From the NCBI GenBank assembly GCA_003565195.1, contig PXCX01000094.1, positions 1-6,836 on the forward strand: 6,836 bases of DNA, given 5' to 3'. This DNA is from PVC group bacterium. Lineage in GTDB: Bacteria > Verrucomicrobiota > Kiritimatiellia > CAIKKV01 > PXCX01. Positions 1 to 5,060 of the stretch are shown piece after piece. Every line of letters begins with the position of its first letter. Positions within the stretch are counted from its first letter, which is position 1. The position numbers and the translations under genes are program-made. The notes under the pieces were generated by a model. It had not been told where the DNA came from, made no database searches, and saw only the letters and a program-made list of their open reading frames with translations.

Positions 1-135
1 ATCGAGAATGCCGCGTTTCCCAACGACTGGGCCGAACGGATGGCCCGTTGTGACGATGACTGTGATACATGCGGCTACTGTGAAGATGCGTTGAAAATGA
101 TTTTGAAAACGTATGAACACATGGAACGGGAGTAA
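1..135 (+). CDS. C-terminal fragment of an unidentified protein with a cysteine cluster
   Basis: The first frame is open from base 1 and ends at TAA 133-135, giving 44 codons of a gene whose start lies left of the window. The visible tail has the pattern C-x3-C-x2-C-x2-C at fragment residues 17, 21, 24 and 27 (around CDDDCDTCGYC). It is followed by a charged, probably helical end of about 17 residues. Four closely spaced cysteines suggest binding of an iron-sulphur cluster or zinc. The first three have the spacing of a radical-SAM CxxxCxxC motif, but at a C-terminus this is more likely an auxiliary cluster or a metal knuckle. I do not recognise the family. The codon use and the clean stop support a real gene. 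No terminator hairpin is visible right after the stop. Confidence 0.6.
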   Translation: MENAAFPNDWAERMARCDDDCDTCGYCEDALKMILKTYEHMERE

Positions 136-230
136 ACAAATATGGGCAACGAATCCGTGACCGAAGGCTGATCTCTGATATCGGCATGATGTCGTATGGG
201 ATTGCGATTGGAAACGGGAATTATCGATGC

Positions 231-259
231 TTGACATTTGCCGGCTAATCCCGCATACT
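231..259 (+). promoter_or_regulatory. Candidate sigma-70 promoter for the helicase gene
   Basis: A perfect -35 box TTGACA lies at 231-236. It is followed by a 17-nt spacer and CATACT at 254-259, which matches four of six -10 consensus positions. Transcription would start near 265-267, leaving a 5' leader of about 178 nt before the helicase ATG at 444. The spacing is ideal and the -35 is perfect, but the call rests on sequence pattern alone. Confidence 0.5.
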
Positions 260-291
260 CCTTTTCGTTGCTCTGATCCCGGCTGCATGTG

Positions 292-345
292 CGGCCGCGG
301 CCGTCCGTCTTTGATGACGCGACGAGGACGGGGAATTCAATTCCC
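292..345 (+). repeat. Cluster of three adjacent inverted repeats in the helicase leader
   Basis: CGGCCGCGGCCG at 292-303 is a perfect 12-bp palindrome. CCGTCC at 301-306 pairs with GGACGG at 326-331, and the stem can extend by three further pairs (307-309 with 321-323) after a small bulge. GGGAATTCAATTCCC at 331-345 is a perfect palindrome around a single central base. As RNA the last two could form neighbouring stem-loops, although the stems share edge bases and so may compete. None is followed by a T run, so they do not look like intrinsic terminators. They could be RNA structure in the leader or protein-binding sites. Confidence 0.45.
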
Positions 346-429
346 GTTCGTTACGCCTCCAGCCACGCCGCCTTTTCGGCCGGACTTTCCAGGTAGACTG
401 TCCAACAACACTGGGGAACAGGTATACTC

Positions 430-435
430 AAGGAA
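430..435 (+). promoter_or_regulatory. Ribosome binding site of the helicase gene
   Basis: AAGGAA lies 8 nt before the ATG at 444. This is a moderate Shine-Dalgarno match at good spacing, and it supports that start. Confidence 0.6.
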
Positions 436-443
436 CCACCTCA

Positions 444-1835
444 ATGGATAGTCAAAGACCGACCGTAACCGTCAACGGACATAAAGCCCTGTTGTCCACC
501 GCTGCCGCATCCACTCCGGCATCGGAAGTCAAGTCCTTAACCGAAATCGCCGACGTTTTCCAGAGGCTTTTGCCCGCCCTGCAACGTGCCATCACGCAAG
601 CGGGTTACACCGTACCGACACCAATTCAATCTCAGGCGATCCCGCATGTGCTCCAGGGTCGCGACCTGCTGGGTTGCGCGCAGACGGGGACCGGCAAGAC
701 CGCCGGCTTCGGGTTGCCTTTGCTTCAGCATATCGCCATCCGGCCGCGGCCCAAGCCATCCAAACGGCCGCGGGCCCTGATTCTGGCACCGACCCGTGAG
801 CTGGCGGCTCAAATCGCGGACAGCCTCTCGGGGTATGGCCGTCATATCCGCTTTTCGCAAACTGTCATCTTCGGCGGAGTCGGCCAAAATCCGCAGGTAC
901 AAAGCTTGCGCCGGGGCGTCGACATCGTTGTCGCCACCCCGGGCCGGTTGCTGGATCTGATCAACCAGGGTCACGTGCGCCTGGACGCCATCGAAGTGTT
1001 TGTCCTGGACGAAGCCGATCGTATGCTTGACATGGGGTTTCTGCCGGATATCCGCAAAATCATTGGCCGTTTACCGAAGCAGCGTCAATCCTTGTTTTTC
1101 TCGGCGACACTCGAATCCGAAGTCATTGCCCTGGCCAATACGCTGGTATCCGATCCGGTGCATATCACCGTTACTCCGGAACAACCGACCGTGGAACGTA
1201 TCGTCCAGAAAGTGTTGTTTGTGGACGCCAACGACAAGCCGCATTTGTTGAAGGATTTGTTGGGCGATGCGAAAATAAATCGTGTGCTGGTGTTTACGCG
1301 CATGAAACATGTTGCCAACCGGGTTGCCGAAAAGTTGGCGCATGCCGGAATTCCAGCCTGTGCTATTCATGGCAACAAAAGCCAGAGTGCCCGCAACGCC
1401 GCCCTGGCCGGATTCAAAGCGGGCCGCACGCGTGTTCTGGTGGCCACCGATATCGCCGCTCGCGGCATTGATGTCGACAGCATAAGTCATGTCATCAATT
1501 ATGATCTGCCGTTGGAAGCCGAGACCTACATCCACCGGATCGGCCGTACGGCACGCGCCGGCGCCGGCGGTGACGCCATTTCTTTTTGCAGCGCTGCCGA
1601 ACGATCAATGTTGAATGGTATCGAGCGCCTGATCCGCACACGGATTTCGGTAGATCTCGAGCATGCGCATCATTCGGAAGCCGCCCGCACCGCGATCGGC
1701 CGCGATGCGCGGCCGGAGCCGCGCCGCTCACGTTCCGGCGGCGTATCCCGTGGTTCGTTCCGCGGCCCGGCGCGCGTCAAGCGCCCGGCGGGTTCCGTCC
1801 GTTCGCCGCGTCGGCGGCAACATGCGCGTTACTAA
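444..1835 (+). CDS. rhlE: DEAD-box ATP-dependent RNA helicase, RhlE type
   Basis: This 463-residue protein carries every core motif of the DEAD-box family in order. The Q motif is around 54-67 (GYTVPTPIQSQAIP, Q62) with an upstream aromatic F39. Motif I AQTGTGKT is at 79-86, Ia PTREL at 116-120, Ib TPGR at 165-168, II DEAD at 189-192, III SAT at 220-222, IV VFTRMK at 283-288, V ATDIAARGID at 334-343 and VI HRIGRTAR at 364-371. It should unwind short RNA duplexes with ATP in the cytoplasm, acting in ribosome assembly, RNA decay or cold adaptation. The core is followed by a basic tail rich in Arg, Ser, Gly and Pro (about 417-463). Such tails typically give nonspecific RNA binding in RhlE and related helicases. 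The poorly conserved first 35 residues precede the helicase core. It appears monocistronic, with a long leader that may control it. The DEAD-box call is certain. RhlE rather than another subgroup is inferred from overall resemblance, so treat the symbol as probable. Confidence 0.93.
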   Translation: MDSQRPTVTVNGHKALLSTAAASTPASEVKSLTEIADVFQRLLPALQRAITQAGYTVPTPIQSQAIPHVLQGRDLLGCAQTGTGKTAGFGLPLLQHIAIRPRPKPSKRPRALILAPTRELAAQIADSLSGYGRHIRFSQTVIFGGVGQNPQVQSLRRGVDIVVATPGRLLDLINQGHVRLDAIEVFVLDEADRMLDMGFLPDIRKIIGRLPKQRQSLFFSATLESEVIALANTLVSDPVHITVTPEQPTVERIVQKVLFVDANDKPHLLKDLLGDAKINRVLVFTRMKHVANRVAEKLAHAGIPACAIHGNKSQSARNAALAGFKAGRTRVLVATDIAARGIDVDSISHVINYDLPLEAETYIHRIGRTARAGAGGDAISFCSAAERSMLNGIERLIRTRISVDLEHAHHSEAARTAIGRDARPEPRRSRSGGVSRGSFRGPARVKRPAGSVRSPRRRQHARY

Positions 1836-1879
1836 CATTATGTTGGAAGTTGAGCACTGGCCGTTTTCAGCCCCGGACC

Positions 1880-1909
1880 TTGACATTGCCAGCCCGATTC
1901 CGCTAGAGT
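1880..1909 (+). promoter_or_regulatory. Candidate promoter upstream of the small ORFs and the barrel gene
   Basis: A perfect TTGACA (1880-1885) is followed by an 18-nt spacer and TAGAGT (1904-1909), four of six matches to the -10 consensus. A start near 1915-1917 would fall almost on the ATG at 1916. The transcript would therefore either be leaderless for that ORF or carry a 5' leader of about 215 nt to the barrel gene at 2131. Confidence 0.45.
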
Positions 1910-1915
1910 GCCACC

Positions 1916-2038
1916 ATGAAAGCACCTTCCAGACCGATGCCGGCCGGTTATCTCAGACAAGGACGGAAATCGCTGACCTCTGACCTCTCGGTTGCGGGCG
2001 TCAGCCCGCCTGAGTCGTTACGGAAAACGTGGTGTTAA
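1916..2038 (+). CDS. Possible 40-residue small protein (doubtful)
   Basis: An ATG at 1916 opens 40 codons ending at TAA 2036-2038. The peptide begins MKAPSRPMPAGYL and is basic, with no membrane segment or recognised domain. There is no Shine-Dalgarno, but the ATG lies at the predicted transcription start of the 1880-1909 promoter, so leaderless translation is possible. The ORF runs across a tandem heptad and a GC hairpin that look like non-coding sequence. This argues against a conserved protein. I list it because the promoter-to-ATG geometry is striking, not because the protein is convincing. Confidence 0.15.
   Translation: MKAPSRPMPAGYLRQGRKSLTSDLSVAGVSPPESLRKTWC
1974..1987 (+). repeat. 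Two tandem copies of the heptad TGACCTC
   Basis: TGACCTC occurs twice head to tail and is followed directly by TCGG. Two copies are little on their own. The position just before a GC-rich hairpin in an intergenic region would fit a remnant of a dispersed or tandem intergenic repeat. Confidence 0.35.
1994..2009 (+). repeat. GC-rich hairpin, possible REP-like element
   Basis: GCGGGC (1994-1999) and GCCCGC (2004-2009) form a perfect 6-bp stem around the tetraloop GTCA. No T tract follows, so it is not a standard intrinsic terminator. It could be a REP-like palindrome, part of a structured leader RNA, or a Rho-type 3' end structure for the helicase transcript. Confidence 0.4.
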
Positions 2039-2060
2039 TTTTGACAGAACGGAGTATTTC

Positions 2061-2070
2061 AGGAGGAGGT
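2061..2070 (+). promoter_or_regulatory. Unusually strong ribosome binding site before a 14-codon ORF
   Basis: AGGAGGAGGTGATG at 2061-2074 contains GGAGGTGAT, which matches the usual 16S rRNA 3' end over about nine bases. This is stronger than the AGGAG used by the barrel gene downstream. It sits directly before ATG 2072, with AGGAGG spaced 5 nt from that ATG, and 61 nt before the barrel ATG. It may drive the short ORF or act as a ribosome standby site. Confidence 0.5.
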
Positions 2071-2071
2071 G

Positions 2072-2116
2072 ATGCGGAAAATTTTTCAACAGCAAAGCAT
2101 GGATTCAGATCAATAA
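2072..2116 (+). CDS. Possible 14-residue leader peptide upstream of the barrel gene
   Basis: ATG 2072 opens 14 codons (MRKIFQQQSMDSDQ) that end at TAA 2114-2116, followed at once by a second in-frame TAA at 2117-2119. The ORF has an excellent ribosome binding site (2061-2070) and stops 14 nt before the barrel start, in a different frame. That geometry fits a translated leader that feeds ribosomes into the next gene by coupling. The peptide has three consecutive Gln codons but no run of one amino-acid codon typical of classic attenuators. Whether it is translated cannot be told from sequence. Confidence 0.3.
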   Translation: MRKIFQQQSMDSDQ

Positions 2117-2130
2117 TAACAGGAGACATC

Positions 2131-2667
2131 ATGAAAAAATTGATTATCACGGTATGCGGGTTGTTTGTTTTGGCATCCCTGGGTCACGCACAGGTAAAAA
2201 TCGGCGCTCACGGAGCTTACTCAAACGCGGGAGATATCGAAGACGAAGATCTCGGCTTCGGTGCGCAATTCGGATTTCATGTCAACGAGACGCTCTCTAT
2301 GGAGCTGGCAGGCACGCGATTCAAGGATTTTGATGATTTAGTGGAGATTACAACCATTGCACTGACAGCCAGACTTGGTTTCCCGGTCAGCGACACAAGT
2401 GACTTTTATCTTGGCGGCGGAGCCAACTATAACATCATTGATCTTGACATACCGGACTTTGATTATTTCAATGTCAAGATAGATGACGAGATCGGGTTTC
2501 ATGCTGCCGCCGGCTTAGAAATAGAAGTGAACCATTCTTTACAGCTCTTTGCCGAATACCGCTACACATTTCTGGAGTTAACCTCAACAGAAGAAGGCAG
2601 CAACATGTCGGGAAAAGATGATTATGACTTTGGTCTGGCGCGTGTCGGCCTAAATTTGGTATTCTAA
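2131..2667 (+). CDS. Small outer-membrane beta-barrel protein (OmpA-like 8-strand fold)
   Basis: This 178-residue protein starts at ATG 2131, chosen because AGGAG at 2121-2125 lies 5 nt upstream and a signal peptide begins exactly there. An upstream GTG at 2029 in the same frame would put 34 residues before the signal peptide. Residues 1-20 form the signal peptide: KK, a hydrophobic core, and probable cleavage after GHA20 before Q21. The mature part of 158 residues alternates polar and hydrophobic in about eight strands separated by acidic turns. It ends in a strong last strand (about 167-178, RVGLNLVF) with a C-terminal Phe, the usual signal for the BAM insertion machinery. This matches the OMP_b-brl type of 8-strand barrel. 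The loops are notably acidic (e.g. 35-40, 104-111). The specific role is unknown: structural porin-like protein, adhesin or a stress-induced OMP are all possible. The gene looks more AT-rich than its neighbours. Confidence 0.8.
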   Translation: MKKLIITVCGLFVLASLGHAQVKIGAHGAYSNAGDIEDEDLGFGAQFGFHVNETLSMELAGTRFKDFDDLVEITTIALTARLGFPVSDTSDFYLGGGANYNIIDLDIPDFDYFNVKIDDEIGFHAAAGLEIEVNHSLQLFAEYRYTFLELTSTEEGSNMSGKDDYDFGLARVGLNLVF

Positions 2668-2705
2668 CCGATGGGTAACCGTGAACGCTTACGCATAATT
2701 CAATA

Positions 2706-2748
2706 GACTACGCCAAACGGGAATTTAAAATCCGTTTGGCTAGTAGTC
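2706..2748. terminator. Hairpin between convergent genes, possible bidirectional terminator
   Basis: GCCAAACGG (2712-2720) pairs perfectly with CCGTTTGGC (2732-2740) around an 11-nt AT-rich loop. Outer bases GACTA (2706-2710) and TAGTC (2744-2748) can extend the stem across a small internal loop. It lies 45 nt past the barrel stop, and its right arm touches the amidohydrolase stop codon (2740-2742, minus strand), so it could end transcripts from both sides. Neither strand shows a clean T tract after the stem, so intrinsic termination may be inefficient. Confidence 0.6.
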
Positions 2749-3861
2749 ATGGAATCCTTGTCTTTTCGGAAGGCCCTGCAGTTTCTGCTCGATATCTGTC
2801 AATTCCCGATACAAGGGTTCCTGGCCGACGGCAGTGCGCGCATACTCCCGGATATGCCGGCAATGGCGCAAGGTGGGTTCAATGTTTAACGGTTGCGGTT
2901 CGGAGCCCGCATAACGTTCGAAGTTGCGACGGTAAATTTTTTCGAGCACGTTGCGTTCCAAACCGATCCCGGTCACATGCCGGCTGCCGGCGCAACCGAA
3001 TCCTTCAAACGTTTCATTCGTTTCCAGAAACTGACGCATCATGCGGATCTTGTCGGTCATTTCGGCCATGGTTTTTGGTCGCGGTTCGAGCGGCGTTATG
3101 TTGTCGGTACCGAATATGATCCGATCCTGGTGTTTGGTGAAAAACGCACGCCATCGCGCGCAATCTTTTGAGAAATTCCGGTACATTTCCGATCCCGGTG
3201 TGATGTCGAATGCAACGTTGGGCCAACGCTCCAGGAATTGATCGGCCCGTTCCGGATGGTTGGAAAGAAAATAGAAATGCGCGAAAATGATGCGCAAGCG
3301 CGGGAATTTTTCCAGAACGCGGTCGACCTCGCCATACAATTGTTCCTTGGTTGGAAATGTCCCGTCGGTATAATCCCAGCCATTCTGCAGGGCCATTTCG
3401 GTGATTCGTGCGGGATCCCAGAAACTTCCCGGATCGGCGACGTGCCAGACAATCGGGAATCCGGTTTCCTGCAGAAACGCATAGTATCGGTCGTATACCG
3501 GATCATCCATGCGGAACGGAATCAGCTTGCGCGAGGTGGGCTTGCCTTCGAGCATTTTTATGCCGTCGCAACCCATGGCCCGCAGGCTTTTGGCCTGGCG
3601 CTCGAATTCCGCGGCCGTGCTGGGTTGGCCGATGTTGTATACCAGCCCGCCGAATACGTAGAATGATGCCGGGTGCAGTCCCTTGGCCAGTAGCGCGGCG
3701 GAATTGCTGGAAAGCCACCGTTCCGGGGTGCCGGGGACGCAAACGATATTGATGCGATCAATTCCCGCAGCTTGCGATAATTCCAGGATATCCCCGATAC
3801 CGCGATGATTGTTGAGGTGGACATGACCATCCAAGATTGGGGTGTTAATGGGTTGAAACAT
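2740..3861 (-). CDS. Amidohydrolase-2 family metal-dependent hydrolase
   Basis: This 373-residue protein is a TIM-barrel metallohydrolase. It starts DGHVH (D11, H13, H15), the HxH metal motif after the first strand. Further candidate ligands are K102 (GIKML), H140 (VWHVADP), H195 (IIFAHFYF) and D253 (FGTDN), all at strand ends in the expected order for the amidohydrolase-2 family (related to COG2159). Such enzymes hydrolyse or decarboxylate small substrates; the substrate here cannot be named. It is probably not a dihydroorotase, since the overall sequence does not resemble PyrC. A tail of about 55 residues after the barrel (319-373) is extra and contains one Cys (C334). There is no signal peptide, so it should be cytoplasmic. 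The start is supported by AAGGAG (3867-3872), 5 nt upstream. It follows carA on the same strand after 50 nt with no hairpin, so co-transcription is likely. Confidence 0.85.
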   Translation of the reverse strand: MFQPINTPILDGHVHLNNHRGIGDILELSQAAGIDRINIVCVPGTPERWLSSNSAALLAKGLHPASFYVFGGLVYNIGQPSTAAEFERQAKSLRAMGCDGIKMLEGKPTSRKLIPFRMDDPVYDRYYAFLQETGFPIVWHVADPGSFWDPARITEMALQNGWDYTDGTFPTKEQLYGEVDRVLEKFPRLRIIFAHFYFLSNHPERADQFLERWPNVAFDITPGSEMYRNFSKDCARWRAFFTKHQDRIIFGTDNITPLEPRPKTMAEMTDKIRMMRQFLETNETFEGFGCAGSRHVTGIGLERNVLEKIYRRNFERYAGSEPQPLNIEPTLRHCRHIREYARTAVGQEPLYRELTDIEQKLQGLPKRQGFHDY

Positions 3862-3866
3862 GTTAA

Positions 3867-3872
3867 CTCCTT
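3867..3872 (-). promoter_or_regulatory. Ribosome binding site of the amidohydrolase gene
   Basis: Read on the minus strand, AAGGAG sits 5 nt before the ATG. This strong Shine-Dalgarno fixes the start within the 50-nt gap after carA. No promoter or terminator is apparent in that gap. Confidence 0.7.
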
Positions 3873-3911
3873 GAATGGTATACCTTGGCGAGCCGGAAAT
3901 TTCAGATATGT

Positions 3912-5060
3912 TTAGCTGGCAATAATATCACGAAATTTACGGAAAAGATAGTTCGAATCATGCGGTCCGGGACCGGCTTCGGGATGATACTGGACCGAAA
4001 ACATGGAAGCGCGACGGTGCGCAAGCCCTTCAACAGTCCCATCGTTAAGGTTGATGTGGGTGATTTCAATGCTGTTCATATCAATAGTGTCGGTATTGAC
4101 CGCAAAATTATGGTTCTGGGAAGTAATTTCAACTTTGCCGGTCTGCAGGTGTTTTACAGGGTGGTTGCAACCATGGTGCCCGAATTTAAGCCGGTAAGTT
4201 TCCGCGCCGGTTGCCTGGGCCAGTATTTGGTGGCCCAGGCAAATGCCCATGAGCGGGATTTTGCCGATTAACATTCTAGCGGCGTCAACCGCGTATCCCA
4301 ATGCAGCGGGGTCGCCCGGACCGTTAGAAAGGAAAACCCCGTCCGGTTTCATGGCGAGCACTTCATCGGCCGGGGTCCGGGCAGGCACTACCGTTACGCT
4401 GAAACCGCTCATGCGCAGGTGACGCAGGATATTGTGTTTTATGCCAAAATCATAGGCGACCAGCCGCATGTCCGCTGGTGGCAGACTATCGGTCATTCCC
4501 CAGAAGCGGGTTAGTGAGTCGTTTTCATTCCAAACCCAAGGCTGGTCGCAGGTTACGCGCGATACGTAGTCTTGGCCGTCCAATCCTTCCCATGCGGCGG
4601 CTTTCGCGATAGCTTCCTTTTCGGATATGCTGCCCGAAACGGCCATATAAGCTTTAAGACTGCCGCAAGATCTGATTTTCAAGGTCAGGCCACGTGTATC
4701 GATGCCGCCCAGGGCTGGTTTAGCGTGGGATTCAATGCTTGCGGTCAAACTGTTTTCGGACCGCCAGGAGCTGGGCGAATTCAATTCATGCACGATCAGG
4801 CCGTTGGCGTAATACCGATCAGCTTCCATATCGGCGTCGTTGACTCCGGTGTTGCCGATTTCGGGAGATGTCATTACAACGAATTGGCCGGCATAAGACG
4901 GATCGCTCATAATTTCCTGGTATCCGGTCATGCCGGTATTGAATACTACTTCTCCGACAGCGTCGCAACTTGCGCCGAAGGCATAGCCGCGAAAAACGGA
5001 GCCATCCTCCAGCGCCAGAAAAGCAGTCTTCCGCCTCTGTTCTTGACGGGTGGGTTTCAT
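3912..5060 (-). CDS. carA: Carbamoyl-phosphate synthase small (glutaminase) subunit
   Basis: This 382-residue protein hydrolyses glutamine and passes ammonia to CarB for carbamoyl-phosphate synthesis, feeding pyrimidines and arginine. The N-terminal CPSase_sm_chain domain (about 13-140) shows FNTGMTGYQEIMSDPSYAGQ (40-59) and the DTRGLT segment (121-126). The class-I glutamine amidotransferase domain (about 197-380) has NGPGDP (246-251), the nucleophile elbow GICLGHQ with Cys274 (272-278), KFGHHGCNHPV (292-302), and VQYHPEA with His359 and Glu361, completing the catalytic triad. Length is usual for the family. The start overlaps the carB stop by ATGA, and a strong AAGGAGGT (5069-5076) lies 8 nt upstream, inside carB. 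Translational coupling to carB is therefore likely. This order, carB before carA, is the reverse of the common carA-carB. Confidence 0.97.
   Translation of the reverse strand: MKPTRQEQRRKTAFLALEDGSVFRGYAFGASCDAVGEVVFNTGMTGYQEIMSDPSYAGQFVVMTSPEIGNTGVNDADMEADRYYANGLIVHELNSPSSWRSENSLTASIESHAKPALGGIDTRGLTLKIRSCGSLKAYMAVSGSISEKEAIAKAAAWEGLDGQDYVSRVTCDQPWVWNENDSLTRFWGMTDSLPPADMRLVAYDFGIKHNILRHLRMSGFSVTVVPARTPADEVLAMKPDGVFLSNGPGDPAALGYAVDAARMLIGKIPLMGICLGHQILAQATGAETYRLKFGHHGCNHPVKHLQTGKVEITSQNHNFAVNTDTIDMNSIEITHINLNDGTVEGLAHRRASMFSVQYHPEAGPGPHDSNYLFRKFRDIIAS

Larger units (their letters stand above)
136..443 (+). other. Intergenic leader region upstream of the helicase gene
   Basis: These 308 bases contain no convincing protein gene. 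A 74-codon open frame at 227-451 lacks a ribosome binding site, has a low-complexity proline/arginine composition, and runs 8 nt into the helicase start, so I treat it as chance. The region holds a promoter-like pair near 231-259, three neighbouring inverted repeats between 292 and 345, and the helicase ribosome binding site at 430-435. No T-rich terminator for the upstream gene was found. Confidence 0.6.
1836..2130 (+). other. Intergenic region upstream of the beta-barrel gene
   Basis: These 295 bases separate the helicase from the barrel protein. They hold a promoter-like pair at 1880-1909, a possible 40-codon ORF at 1916-2038, two tandem copies of TGACCTC at 1974-1987, a GC-rich hairpin at 1994-2009, an isolated TTGACA at 2041-2046 with no matching -10 box, and a 14-codon ORF at 2072-2116 behind a strong ribosome binding site. 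No clear intrinsic terminator for the helicase gene was found. Confidence 0.5.

Noticed and set aside
423..428. TATACT as a -10 box just before the helicase
   Set aside because: There is no -35 box at proper distance, and transcription would start at or after the ribosome binding site.
227..451. 74-codon open frame before the helicase
   Set aside because: It has no ribosome binding site, a biased Pro/Arg composition and no recognisable domain, and it overlaps the inverted repeats and the helicase start.
2041..2046. Second perfect TTGACA as the barrel gene promoter
   Set aside because: The bases 16-18 nt downstream are the AGGAGGAGGT purine run, with no resemblance to a -10 box.
2029..2130. 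Upstream GTG start extending the barrel protein by 34 residues
   Set aside because: It would place the signal peptide internally. ATG 2131 has a well-spaced AGGAG and begins a normal signal peptide.
2736..3666. Several plus-strand ORFs of 66-142 codons opposite the amidohydrolase
   Set aside because: They have no ribosome binding sites or domains, and they mutually overlap across a well-supported minus-strand gene.
2740..3861. Dihydroorotase (pyrC) as the third car operon gene
   Set aside because: The HxH and Asp motifs are shared by the whole superfamily, but the rest of the sequence fits the amidohydrolase-2 family and not PyrC.
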